DNA from: CAVDWX01 sp963612735
GTDB taxonomy: Bacteria > Bacillota_I > Bacilli_A > RFN20 > CAG-826
Direction: 5' to 3'
DNA length: 19,192 bases
Assembly: GCA_963612735.1 (NCBI GenBank)
Contig: CAVDWX010000038.1
Location: forward strand, 1 to 19,192
In this document: piece by piece, positions 1-7,216 of the stretch
How positions within the stretch are numbered: position 1 is the stretch's first letter
Layout of the letters: the number at the start of each line of letters is the position of its first letter
Program-made: the position numbers and the translations under genes
Notes under the pieces: generated by a model
Databases searched by the model: none
Seen by the model: only the letters and a program-made list of their open reading frames with translations
What the model was told of the DNA's origin: nothing

Positions 1-769
1 CTCTCCATGTATAGATGGTTTGATCGGGATCACCAACGAGATATAAATTTGTATTAGGAGTCATTAAATATTTAAGCAACTTATATTCGGTATCATTAGT
101 GTCCTGAAATTCATCAACAAGGATATGAGATAATTTTTGTTGCCATCTCATTCGAATGCTTGGATAATTTTTTAAGATATAGTTAGTCTTTAATAATAAA
201 TCATCAAAATCTAATGAATACATCATCTCTTTCTTATTTTCGTATTCTTCATAGATTTCTAATATCGCTTTAGCGTCAGGATGATAATTCTTATCTAACT
301 TAACATCTTCAGGATAAAGTTCTTTTAATTTCCACGCTGAGATATAAGAAGGAACTTTTTTAACAATCGGGTCACTTTTTTTATATCCCATCGTAGAAGC
401 GATATCCTTAATTAATTTGAGTTGATCTTCTTCATCTAAAATGGTAAAGCTTTGAGGATAATCAAGAACAGAAATCTCTCTTCTTAAAAACATAGCGGCG
501 AAAGAATGATATGTTTTAATAATGACGCCTTCTGCTTGAAAGGGGACGAGGTCAATCAATCTATTCTTCATCTCATTAGCGACTTTGTTAGTGAAAGTAA
601 TTGCTAAAATAGAATAAGGATTTACTTTTAAAACATCTAATAAATAGGCGATTCGATAAGTCAAAACTCGAGTTTTGCCACTTCCCGCACCAGCGATGAT
701 ACGAACATATTGTTTATCCGTGGTCGCTCCTTTATATTGATTTTCATTTAATTCTTTTAAGTAATCCAT
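1..769 (-). CDS. pcrA: PcrA/UvrD-type superfamily 1 DNA helicase, N-terminal part (partial, runs off left edge)
   Basis: This is an ATP-dependent 3'-5' DNA helicase for repair and removal of replication blocks, acting in the cytoplasm. About 256 N-terminal residues are present and the 3' end lies beyond base 1. Read on the minus strand from ATG 769, it shows a Q-motif-like NENQ (residues 8-11), Walker A AGAGSGKT (26-33), motif Ia AITFTNKVANEM, a TYHSF segment, Walker B-type DEFQDTN, and motif III GDPDQTIYTWR at the window edge. All are in the order and spacing of UvrD/PcrA/Rep proteins. ATG 769 is the only plausible start, because a TAG stop lies seven codons upstream. No Shine-Dalgarno sequence is visible, and a palindrome covers the bases just before the ATG. 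It lies 56 nt downstream of the lipoprotein gene on the same strand. PcrA is favoured over UvrD or Rep only because of the apparent Bacillota origin. Confidence 0.93.
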   Translation of the reverse strand, partial: MDYLKELNENQYKGATTDKQYVRIIAGAGSGKTRVLTYRIAYLLDVLKVNPYSILAITFTNKVANEMKNRLIDLVPFQAEGVIIKTYHSFAAMFLRREISVLDYPQSFTILDEEDQLKLIKDIASTMGYKKSDPIVKKVPSYISAWKLKELYPEDVKLDKNYHPDAKAILEIYEEYENKKEMMYSLDFDDLLLKTNYILKNYPSIRMRWQQKLSHILVDEFQDTNDTEYKLLKYLMTPNTNLYLVGDPDQTIYTWR

Positions 770-786
770 ATATTGCTTAGCAATAT
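770..786. repeat. Perfect inverted repeat directly before the helicase start codon
   Basis: The 7-bp arms ATATTGC and GCAATAT flank a 3-nt centre. The repeat ends one base before the ATG at 769, so it covers the region where a ribosome would bind. It could be an operator or a small RNA hairpin. An AT-rich palindrome of this size could also arise by chance. Confidence 0.5.
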
Positions 787-825
787 ACTATCATAATAAA
801 ACATCGACATTCAATGATTGTCTAT

Positions 826-1278
826 TCAATTTGAACATGATGCAAGAAAAGAAAGAATTATATCTTCTCCACTGATGTTCATTTCTATTATTCTATTATA
901 AATATATATAAGTGTAGGCGTTCCTCTTATTCCAAAATATAAATAATCGTCCTTACCAATGGTGGAACTTGCATCATCAATAAGAGGAATCTCCTTACTA
1001 TATTCAAGGAGAAAAAAAGACTCCTGATGTTCGTTTAAAAATATTAAAACATTATCTTTGATATGCTTGCAATGAAGACAGTTAAGCGAGTAAATATAAA
1101 CAAAATACCCCTGTTTTGATAGGGAAAATAGATTATTATATTGAATTTTATTATCGATAAAAGTCTCATAATCTAAAGAAGAAATTAATGAATTTTGACT
1201 CGCTTTAAAACTTGAATTAATTGGTGTACAACCGCTGAGGGAGAGAGTTAGAAGAGCAAGATATAAAAAAGGCCTCAT
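826..1278 (-). CDS. Thioredoxin-fold lipoprotein with CLHC active-site motif
   Basis: The 150-aa protein starts with a short lipoprotein signal peptide: hydrophobic residues 4-16, then lipobox LSGC with Cys17 as the predicted lipidated residue. After a polar linker comes a thioredoxin-like core. A strand (YFVYIYS, 58-64) leads into NCLHC, placing a CxxC pair at Cys67/Cys70, and GTP at 119-121 fits the cis-proline loop. This predicts a membrane-anchored extracellular thiol-disulfide protein. Its substrate cannot be told. The fold is inferred from motif order, and CLHC is not one of the common thioredoxin or DsbA pairs. It shares a strand with the downstream helicase gene (56-nt gap) and is divergent from the membrane-protein gene at 1345. 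There is no Shine-Dalgarno sequence; TATATT lies 5 nt before the ATG. The stop is TGA. Confidence 0.7.
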   Translation of the reverse strand: MRPFLYLALLTLSLSGCTPINSSFKASQNSLISSLDYETFIDNKIQYNNLFSLSKQGYFVYIYSLNCLHCKHIKDNVLIFLNEHQESFFLLEYSKEIPLIDDASSTIGKDDYLYFGIRGTPTLIYIYNRIIEMNISGEDIILSFLASCSN

Positions 1279-1283
1279 ATTAT

Positions 1284-1289
1284 AATATA
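1284..1289 (-). promoter_or_regulatory. Putative -10 element of the thioredoxin-like lipoprotein gene (leaderless type)
   Basis: On the minus strand TATATT is followed by 5 nt and then the ATG at 1278. Transcription would start at or next to the A of the start codon. No convincing -35 hexamer was found. Confidence 0.4.
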
Positions 1290-1332
1290 GGAAGAAAAGT
1301 TCACTTTTTTACGAAAAAAAATCATCAAATGC

Positions 1333-1338
1333 TAAAAT
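1333..1338 (+). promoter_or_regulatory. Putative extended -10 element (TGcTAAAAT), leaderless type
   Basis: TAAAAT, preceded by TG one base upstream, is separated by exactly 6 nt from the ATG at 1345. That places the expected transcription start on the A of the start codon. A weak -35 candidate, TTACGA, lies at 1309-1314 with an 18-nt spacer. There is no Shine-Dalgarno sequence. Confidence 0.5.
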
Positions 1339-1344
1339 ATTTTT

Positions 1345-2280
1345 ATGGCAGCCTTAAAAAAGAAAGAAACATTGACCTCCAATATCACCTATATGGCTCT
1401 TATGGCTTCGATTAATGTAGTCTTTATTTTAATTGTTCGCTTTCTCCCTATTTTACAAATATTGCTCATCTTCATTTTGCCTCTAACTAATGCGATTGTT
1501 GCCCTTTGCTGTAAAAAAAGATATTTTCCAATATATGCGATAGCAACAATACTTTTATGTATGTTAGTAGCGTGGAATATTATGGATGCTCTTTTTTATA
1601 TCATTCCAAGTATCGTCTCTGGATTTATGTTTGCCTTATTGTTTGAAAAGAAAGTCGATGACATTTATATCATTTATACCTCCACGATTATTAATGTTAT
1701 TTTCACCTACCTTTCAATCCCACTTATTCAATTCTTATTTAAAATTGATTTTATCTATAATTTTGCTTATGTATTTAAACTCCACGAATTTAAATATTTA
1801 TACTTCATTACTCCGTTATTCATTTTTTTGATTGCTCTAATTCAATCAACTTTTGCTTATGCTGTAATTAAAGAGGAACTAAAAAAGTTAGGTATCAATC
1901 TTAATGAAAAAAAGAAAAGTAATGATCTATACATCATATTAGGATTATTTATTTCTCTTCTTTTATCAATTCTTTTCATCTTTATCGATAAGGGTCAATT
2001 CTCTTATTTATTTATGATGTCATCATTATATTTTGCTATTTTTATCATCATTAAATTAATCTTAAGCAAAAATAAAAAGATCATCTCTTTACTTATTTCT
2101 AGCGCTTTTATTAGTTTGTTTATATTCGCCTTTTTGTATCAAAATATTAAAGAACCATTTGGATTTATAACGATTAACATTCTCTTCTTTTTAATCGGAA
2201 TTATTGGTTTGTCCAATAATTATTTGTTAACAAGAAAGAAGAAAGATACAATTAAAAGCGTAGACAAAAACGATGGTTAA
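1345..2280 (+). CDS. Multispanning membrane protein, possibly DUF2232/YybS-like
   Basis: The 311-aa integral membrane protein has about eight hydrophobic segments (roughly 15-35, 37-55, 60-80, 85-98, 110-135, 150-175, 195-215, 220-290) and short basic loops. Its length and the N-terminal TYMALMASINVVFILIVRFLP style resemble DUF2232 (YybS) proteins, which look like substrate-binding subunits of ECF transporters. This is an impression from length and topology, and no diagnostic motif was identified. No substrate can be suggested. It is the first of three plus-strand genes; the next one overlaps its last 8 nt. The start has no Shine-Dalgarno sequence but a well-placed -10 element. Confidence 0.8.
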   Translation: MAALKKKETLTSNITYMALMASINVVFILIVRFLPILQILLIFILPLTNAIVALCCKKRYFPIYAIATILLCMLVAWNIMDALFYIIPSIVSGFMFALLFEKKVDDIYIIYTSTIINVIFTYLSIPLIQFLFKIDFIYNFAYVFKLHEFKYLYFITPLFIFLIALIQSTFAYAVIKEELKKLGINLNEKKKSNDLYIILGLFISLLLSILFIFIDKGQFSYLFMMSSLYFAIFIIIKLILSKNKKIISLLISSAFISLFIFAFLYQNIKEPFGFITINILFFLIGIIGLSNNYLLTRKKKDTIKSVDKNDG

Positions 2281-2884
2281 TTTTTTTAAAAATTTTGCAA
2301 AAGGAATCCTATATGTCTTAGTGCTCCCATTCCTACTAGTCATATTAGCTTTATATTTCGGGGTGAGCATTATCATATTTTGCTATTTAGGAATTAAGGG
2401 AATAATTTTATTTTTAACCGGTCGAAATTTATTTGGTGATTTTATAGAAGATATAGAAGCTAAAAGAATCTTAAATGGCGAAGTAAATAATGTTTCTCAA
2501 ACTGAAGAAGAAAAACCACTGAGTGAAAATAATTCGTCATCATCGAATAATAATATCAATCTTTACCCCAATGGTTATACCACTAATATATATAGTGCTG
2601 TTTTTGGAAATGAAGAAGAAAAGCCGTTAAATAATAACGATGATACATTAGAAAATCAAAACGAAATAGAAGAAAAACCAACTGAAATAGAAACTAATAA
2701 TATTAATGAAAATAATAACGAACAAGAAGAAGGCGGAATAGAGACTGAGCCAGAAGAAGAAATAATCGGCCGCTATGTCCCTTTTACGGAAAAGAAAAAT
2801 AGAAACGTCACGCCAAAGCAAAATGAAAATAATGATGATGAAGGTGGAGTATCTATTTCAGATTATGATGGAGGTGACAATTAA
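2273..2884 (+). CDS. Membrane-anchored protein with acidic Asn/Glu-rich tail, unknown function
   Basis: I do not recognise the 203-aa product. An amphipathic N-terminus leads into a long hydrophobic stretch (about 12-48, one long or two short membrane segments). Then come a short charged region (FIEDIEAKRIL) and a disordered-looking tail of about 135 residues rich in Asn, Glu and Asp. The tail contains an imperfect repeat: EEEKPL at 78-83 and 114-119, and IEEKP at 132-136. The basic patch FTEKKNRNVTPKQ breaks the acidity near the end. The start overlaps the previous gene by 8 nt and lacks a Shine-Dalgarno sequence, so translation is probably coupled. Its stop overlaps the next ATG by one base (TAATG). 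The tail may be a flexible linker or a binding region for partners; that is inference. Confidence 0.78.
   Translation: MVNFFKNFAKGILYVLVLPFLLVILALYFGVSIIIFCYLGIKGIILFLTGRNLFGDFIEDIEAKRILNGEVNNVSQTEEEKPLSENNSSSSNNNINLYPNGYTTNIYSAVFGNEEEKPLNNNDDTLENQNEIEEKPTEIETNNINENNNEQEEGGIETEPEEEIIGRYVPFTEKKNRNVTPKQNENNDDEGGVSISDYDGGDN
2870..2877 (+). promoter_or_regulatory. Strong Shine-Dalgarno sequence GGAGGTGA for the gene at 2884
   Basis: GGAGGTGA lies inside the last codons of the preceding gene, where it encodes part of Gly-Gly-Asp, and 6 nt before the ATG at 2884. This contrasts with the absence of such a site at the first two genes of the same operon. Confidence 0.8.
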
Positions 2885-3543
2885 TGAATATATTAATATC
2901 ATTGACCGAAAATGATAAAAGATTGATTGTTGCACTTTTACTCGTCATAATCTTAGTTTTTGTCCTTATTGGATATATTGGTATGATTATTACGCGTGTC
3001 ATGAAATGGCAAGGTAAGAAAATGGATAATCTTGTTCACGATGTTGTAATTACCAAGGTTATAACCGATAAAAAGCATTTCATCAGATATGGGAGAAAAA
3101 AGAATTGGCGAACCTTTTTTAAACAAGCTTGGAAACCTATTATTATCATGGCTGTTGGAATAATAGTTTTACTCATTAGAAACATGATTTATCGCGATTT
3201 CTCCTATAACGTTTTTGATTATAAAAAGACTGGATTTAACACTCTTTTATTCTTATGGGATTTCTCTTCAAAAGATATATACGCTGATATATTCGGGATG
3301 AAGGTATTAGCTAAAATGCCACCTCTATTAAACACACCTCATTTTGAATTAGAGGCTTGGACTTCTTATATTTTTATGCCTTGTATGATTGTGGGTGGTT
3401 GTTGGTATTTAGTGGCTCTTCAATCGCTCATTGCACGTACCATAAAATTATTTAAATTATCGCATTCCGTATTTGATAAATCATTAGATGGTTACAATCA
3501 AAATAGCTACATTAATAATACAAATACAAATAATCAAAATTAA
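2884..3543 (+). CDS. Membrane protein with three predicted segments, unknown function
   Basis: I do not recognise the 219-aa product. Hydrophobic segments lie at about 13-36, 83-102 and 160-182. A basic region (about 40-80, with HFIRYGRKKNWRTFFK) separates the first two, and an aromatic-rich region (about 103-158) the last two. The C-terminus is a short Asn-rich tail (205-219), echoing the Asn-rich tail of the neighbour. The start is fixed by a strong Shine-Dalgarno sequence, and the ATG overlaps the stop of the previous gene, so the two are co-translated and may work together. The stop overlaps the 3' end of the convergent small ORF by 3 nt, leaving no room for a terminator. Confidence 0.78.
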   Translation: MNILISLTENDKRLIVALLLVIILVFVLIGYIGMIITRVMKWQGKKMDNLVHDVVITKVITDKKHFIRYGRKKNWRTFFKQAWKPIIIMAVGIIVLLIRNMIYRDFSYNVFDYKKTGFNTLLFLWDFSSKDIYADIFGMKVLAKMPPLLNTPHFELEAWTSYIFMPCMIVGGCWYLVALQSLIARTIKLFKLSHSVFDKSLDGYNQNSYINNTNTNNQN

Positions 3544-3680
3544 GAAAATAAAACAAAAATAGAATAAATTAAATAAAAAGCTAAAAGAATATCTAAAATG
3601 ATAAATAAAACATAATAACGATATTTAATAACCTTTTTACGATTAATCTCTATTTCAGATAATTCTTTTTTCTTTTCCAT
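3540..3680 (-). CDS. Small membrane protein (46 aa), unknown
   Basis: This short ORF encodes a charged N-terminal half (MEKKKELSEIEINRKK, then VIKYRYY) followed by one continuous hydrophobic segment (about 24-45) ending in VLFS. It is a plausible single-pass, tail-anchored protein with its N-terminus inside. The ATG lies 2 nt after the asnS stop codon, so it could be translated by coupling. No Shine-Dalgarno sequence was recognised. Its stop overlaps the stop of the plus-strand gene at 2884 by 3 nt. A clean membrane segment with a lysine-rich leader, fitting exactly between two genes, argues that it is real. Without homologues this remains a prediction. Confidence 0.6.
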   Translation of the reverse strand: MEKKKELSEIEINRKKVIKYRYYVLFIILDILLAFYLIYSIFVLFS

Positions 3681-3682
3681 AA

Positions 3683-5077
3683 TTAGAATTTAATACTATT
3701 CGAAGTTCTTGGGAAGGGTTGAACATCGCGGATGTTACCCATGCCAGTGATATACATTAATAATCTATCAAAACCGATTCCAAAACCACTATGACGACAT
3801 CCACCATAACGACGGGTATCTAAATACCAATCGAGGTTTTTGCTTAATCCACATTCATCCATTTTCTTTTTAAGTAAGTCGTAGCGTTCTTCTCTTTGAG
3901 AACCACCCACGAGTTCACCCACTGCAGGAACTAATAAATCGCACGCCGCAACAGTTTTTCCATCATCGTTAAGTCTCATGTAAAAAGCTTTGATTTCTTT
4001 AGGATAATCAATTAAAAATAGAGGACCTTTAACGATGTGTTCGGTTAAATATCTTTCGTGTTCGGACTGTAAATCCATGCCCCATTCAATATTTGGGTTT
4101 TCAAATTTGAAACCGTTTTTAACTGCTTCTTTTAAATATTCGATTCCCTTTGTATAAGTCATTCTTTCAAAGTGAGAGGAAGAGACATGTTTTAATCGAT
4201 TAATAAGAGTATTATCAATCATTGTATTAAAGAAATTCATCTCATTTGGACAAGACATTAAAATGTAATCAATACAATATTTAATGCAGTCTTCGATAAC
4301 CTCCATATTGCCATCTAAATCGCAAAATGCCATTTCAGGTTCAATCATCCAAAATTCAGAAGCATGTCTAACGGTATTAGAATGTTCCGCACGGAAAACA
4401 GGACCAAACGTATAAATACCTCTAAAAGCTAAGGCAAATGCTTCCCCGTGAAGTTGACCAGTCACCGTTAAATTAACGGGTTGCCCATAAAATGAAAATG
4501 GGTCTTTAGTTTCATGAGTGGTGACATCGAATACCGAACCCGCTCCTTCTCCATCGTTAGTGGTAATAATCGGAGTATGAACGTAGACAAAACCTCTTTC
4601 TTGAAAAAATTCATGAATGGCTAAAGATAAAACGCTTCTCACTCTAAAAACAGCTTGGAAAGTATTTGCTCTTGTTCGTAAATGAGCGATATCTCTTAAA
4701 AATTCAAAGGAATGACGTTTCTTTTGTAAAGGATAATCATCTTGAACATCGCCTTCTAAAACGCATGAATCCACAACTATTTCAAAAGGTTGTTTATTTT
4801 CAGGTGTTAATTTGACACTCCCTTTAACGCCAATCGCACTACCGGTTCTTAAAGCGGATAAAACGTTATAATCCGGACAATCCTTATTATAGACGAGTTG
4901 GACATTTCGATAATAAGTTCCATCATTAAATTCAATAAAACCAATAGAACCATTATCGCGATTAGTTCTCACCCATCCTTCTAAAAATACTTTATCTAAT
5001 GATGATTTTTCGTCATTGTCTCCGCTTAATACGATGTCAAATAATTCGAAATTTGTTGTGCTAAAATATTCTTCCAT
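3683..5077 (-). CDS. asnS: Asparaginyl-tRNA synthetase
   Basis: Charges tRNA-Asn with asparagine (ATP-dependent, cytoplasmic, class IIb). An N-terminal OB-fold anticodon-binding domain contains FLEGWVRTNRD and GFIEFNDGT. The class II core follows: motif 1 region FVYVHTPIITTNDGEGAG, TVTGQLHGE, motif 2 FGPVFRAEHSNTVRH...EFWMIEPE, and motif 3 GFGIGFDRLLMYITGMGNIRDV. At 464 aa it matches the longer bacterial AsnRS form (E. coli about 466). I chose the start at 5077 over the ATG at 5086: AAGGAA at 5087-5092 touches the upstream ATG but lies 9 nt before the second one. One oddity is that the motif 2 loop reads E-H-S-N where AsnRS normally has E-N-S-N. The gene lies 58 nt after tsaD on the same strand, with TAAAAT at 5106-5111 as a possible internal -10. 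The small ORF follows 2 nt after its stop. Confidence 0.95.
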   Translation of the reverse strand: MEEYFSTTNFELFDIVLSGDNDEKSSLDKVFLEGWVRTNRDNGSIGFIEFNDGTYYRNVQLVYNKDCPDYNVLSALRTGSAIGVKGSVKLTPENKQPFEIVVDSCVLEGDVQDDYPLQKKRHSFEFLRDIAHLRTRANTFQAVFRVRSVLSLAIHEFFQERGFVYVHTPIITTNDGEGAGSVFDVTTHETKDPFSFYGQPVNLTVTGQLHGEAFALAFRGIYTFGPVFRAEHSNTVRHASEFWMIEPEMAFCDLDGNMEVIEDCIKYCIDYILMSCPNEMNFFNTMIDNTLINRLKHVSSSHFERMTYTKGIEYLKEAVKNGFKFENPNIEWGMDLQSEHERYLTEHIVKGPLFLIDYPKEIKAFYMRLNDDGKTVAACDLLVPAVGELVGGSQREERYDLLKKKMDECGLSKNLDWYLDTRRYGGCRHSGFGIGFDRLLMYITGMGNIRDVQPFPRTSNSIKF

Positions 5078-5086
5078 AATCTTCAT

Positions 5087-5092
5087 TTCCTT
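5087..5092 (-). promoter_or_regulatory. Shine-Dalgarno AAGGAA deciding the asnS start
   Basis: The hexamer directly abuts an ATG at 5086, too close for initiation there. It has a workable 9-nt spacing to the second in-frame ATG at 5077. This favours the protein beginning MEEYF. Confidence 0.6.
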
Positions 5093-5135
5093 TATTTACT
5101 TGCTTATTTTATTACATAAAGAATCTATTTTGTAT

Positions 5136-6155
5136 CTATGATTGATAATTTTGATAATCTTCAATATTCCAGTTGGGATCAACCCCTAAATTTAAAGGAG
5201 CAAATAATTTCATTTGATATAACCGCTCAGCAACTTTAGCAATCATTGAGGCATTATCAGTACAGCACCACATCGGTGGAATATTGATTTTGATATGTAA
5301 ATCATTCATCACTCTTGTCATTTCACTTCTTAAATACGAATTAGCGCTTACGCCACCCGCTAAAATGACTTCTTTTATATCATACAATTTTACAGCTTTA
5401 ACAGCGCGGTCCACTACTTCGTTGATGGCAACGTCCTGAAAAGAACGACACATATTAGCGACATTTATTTCTTCCCCTTTTTGACTTAAATTATGAACGA
5501 GATTGATAACATTTGTCTTTAATCCCGAATAAGATAAATCAAGAGTGTGCTCACCCCGAAGTGGAGTTGATAAATTATAGGTATGTTCCCCTTCTTTAGC
5601 TAATTTGTCAATGGGAATTCCTCCTGGGTAAGGTAAGCCAAGGACACGAGCAACTTTATCATAGCATTCACCAATCGCATCATCTCTAGTCCGAGCAATA
5701 ACTTCGAAATTCAAATGGTCTTTCATCAAAACTAATTCCGTATTCCCACCAGAAACGACGATAGCTAGAAGAGGGAAAGTAAATCCATCTACATATTCAT
5801 TTGCGTATATGTGACCCGCTAAATGGTGGACCGGGATCAAAGGTTTATCATATAGCATAGCTAACGTTTTTGCGGCTTGTAAGCCAACATGAAGCGCTCC
5901 AATTAAACCAGGGCCTCTTGTTACCGCAAAAGCATCGATATCCTCAAATTTAAGATGAGCGTTTTCGATTGCTTCTTTTAAAACAATAGTAATATTTTCT
6001 GCATGAAGACGAGAAGCGATTTCTGGCATTACTCCTCCATATTTTTGATGAACAGCAATTTGAGTAGAAACAACATTAGATAATAAAACACCATCTTTTG
6101 TAATAGCGACCGCTGTTTCATCACAGCTCGATTCAATTGCTAGTATCGTGGCCAT
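5136..6155 (-). CDS. tsaD: tRNA N6-threonylcarbamoyladenosine (t6A37) synthase subunit TsaD
   Basis: Catalytic subunit of the TsaBDE complex. It transfers threonylcarbamoyl from threonylcarbamoyl-AMP to A37 of ANN-decoding tRNAs. The 339 aa match the usual length. Visible are the N-terminal ASKHA-type ILAIESSCDETAVAI (4-18), GGVMPEIASRLH (40-51), the metal-binding VHHLAGH (His111 and His115), the nucleotide-binding VSGGNTEL and YPGG, and C-terminal CTDNASMIA with Asp300 as the third metal ligand. It is last of the contiguous t6A genes and overlaps rimI by 23 nt. GGAGG lies 12 nt before the ATG, inside rimI, so the two are translationally linked. The stop is TAG. Identification is secure. Confidence 0.96.
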   Translation of the reverse strand: MATILAIESSCDETAVAITKDGVLLSNVVSTQIAVHQKYGGVMPEIASRLHAENITIVLKEAIENAHLKFEDIDAFAVTRGPGLIGALHVGLQAAKTLAMLYDKPLIPVHHLAGHIYANEYVDGFTFPLLAIVVSGGNTELVLMKDHLNFEVIARTRDDAIGECYDKVARVLGLPYPGGIPIDKLAKEGEHTYNLSTPLRGEHTLDLSYSGLKTNVINLVHNLSQKGEEINVANMCRSFQDVAINEVVDRAVKAVKLYDIKEVILAGGVSANSYLRSEMTRVMNDLHIKINIPPMWCCTDNASMIAKVAERLYQMKLFAPLNLGVDPNWNIEDYQNYQS

Positions 6156-6630
6156 AAGCTTGTTCTACCTCCAATGTCATATAGAGAGCATCCTCTCCGT
6201 TTGAATAATAATTTTTCTTTAATAACGTTTCTTTAAAACCATGTTTTTTATAAAAATTAATGGCGTTTTGATTAGATAATCGCACTTCTAAAGTCAATGT
6301 TCTCACTCTTTTTGCATAGCAGTCATTAATGATTTCATCCATTAGGGCGCTTCCTAATTGATGTCTTTGTAAATATGGATGAATCGCAATTTGAGTAATC
6401 GTAGCGCTTTCAAAAGTCTTCCAATAATTGGAAAATCCAACCACACTTTTATTTTTAGAAATTGGATCGGTTATTTCAATCACCCAGAAATTAGAATATG
6501 GATTTTCATGCATTTCCCTTAATATATCTTCTTTTTTCCAAGGAGCTTTAAAGCAAAGATTTTCAATTTCAATAACACTAGGAATATCTTTTTCTTCAAT
6601 AGGACGTATATCTATATCTAAATAAGTCAT
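6133..6630 (-). CDS. rimI: RimI-type ribosomal-protein/Nα-acetyltransferase (GNAT family)
   Basis: An acetyl-CoA-dependent N-terminal acetyltransferase; the classical substrate is ribosomal protein S18 Ala1, but bacterial RimI can be broader. The 165-aa GNAT fold shows an N-terminal IRPIEEKDIPSVIEIENLCF, W31 and the ENPYSNFWV region. The acetyl-CoA loop is IAIHPYLQRHQLGSALM (81-97), with R89-H-Q-L-G-S-A in the Q/RxxGxG/A position. The C-terminal LEVRLSNQNAINFYKKHGF (114-132) is very characteristic of RimI. AAGGAT lies 4 nt before the ATG. The gene starts 1 nt after the tsaB stop and overlaps tsaD, the classic tsaB-rimI-tsaD arrangement. Substrate assignment comes from the family only. Confidence 0.92.
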   Translation of the reverse strand: MTYLDIDIRPIEEKDIPSVIEIENLCFKAPWKKEDILREMHENPYSNFWVIEITDPISKNKSVVGFSNYWKTFESATITQIAIHPYLQRHQLGSALMDEIINDCYAKRVRTLTLEVRLSNQNAINFYKKHGFKETLLKKNYYSNGEDALYMTLEVEQAYGHDTSN

Positions 6631-6631
6631 A

Positions 6632-7216
6632 TTAATCCTTCATATAAATAGGCTTTAAGCCAAGAGTATCTAGCATTGGTTTAGTGGTTTTTTTAAGCGA
6701 TAGCATTTGTAAAAAGATATTGCTTTCGATTCCATTTAAATTAAGATATTTTATATCTCCGCATATCGAATAACCTTTGTGTTCTTCAATATATTTTAAA
6801 ACTTCTTCATTCTTATATATAGTATCTTCTACAAGCACTTCCTCATTCTTATAAACTCCAATATAAGAGCGATTGCTACGAGCGTTAATTAAGCATATAG
6901 AAGGCCTATCATCGTCTTTTAAAACATGAAGTGAAGATAATGGATAAATAGGAATAGAAAGAGCAAGCGACATCACTTTTGCAATTGTTAACGCAATTCT
7001 AACTCCGGTATAAGAGCCAGGGCCTATTGAAACTAAAATATCTTTGATATCAGTGCGAGTATAATTATATTTTTTTAGCAATTTATCTAATTCAAAAACC
7101 ATGTATTCTGATTGTTGTTGCCAGGCTTCATAGCTAACGCTATCAATGAGTTTGTCATCTTTAGCAATTCCAACATTTAATTTAGTGGAGGAAGAATCTA
7201 ATAAAACTGAAATCAT
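6632..7216 (-). CDS. tsaB: t6A synthesis partner subunit TsaB
   Basis: A non-catalytic paralogue of TsaD that scaffolds the TsaB-TsaD heterodimer with TsaE. The 194 aa show the ASKHA start VLLDSSSTKLNVGIA, GPGSYTGVR (65-73, the TsaB signature, usually GPGSFTGLR) and IPIYPLSSL. The C-terminal half is shorter and divergent, as is common in Bacillota. It overlaps tsaE by 4 nt (ATGA) and has a GGAGGA Shine-Dalgarno sequence inside tsaE. The stop is TAA, 1 nt before the rimI ATG. Confidence 0.94.
   Translation of the reverse strand: MISVLLDSSSTKLNVGIAKDDKLIDSVSYEAWQQQSEYMVFELDKLLKKYNYTRTDIKDILVSIGPGSYTGVRIALTIAKVMSLALSIPIYPLSSLHVLKDDDRPSICLINARSNRSYIGVYKNEEVLVEDTIYKNEEVLKYIEEHKGYSICGDIKYLNLNGIESNIFLQMLSLKKTTKPMLDTLGLKPIYMKD

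Noticed and set aside
826..828. Possible TGA = Trp code (Mycoplasma type), given the low GC content
   Set aside because: TGA ends the lipoprotein gene and tsaE at the expected family length, and TAG ends tsaD. Tryptophan is encoded by TGG throughout the recognised motifs.
1279..1284. TATAAT directly touching the ATG of the lipoprotein gene
   Set aside because: A -10 in this position would start transcription inside codon 3 and remove the start codon. TATATT, 5 nt before the ATG, fits better.
1586..1831. 81-aa plus-strand ORF inside the 311-aa membrane protein gene
   Set aside because: It is a frame shadow of the larger gene, which has consistent membrane topology and a promoter. The short frame has no start signal or recognisable feature.
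5078..5135. Independent promoter for asnS (TAAAAT at 5106-5111)
   Set aside because: The best -35 match (TACAAA at 5129-5134) is weak and asnS lies in line with the t6A genes, so I mention it only as a possibility and do not call a feature.
6428..6625. 65-aa plus-strand ORF opposite rimI
   Set aside because: It is antisense to a clear rimI gene with conserved GNAT motifs, and there is no evidence for independent coding.
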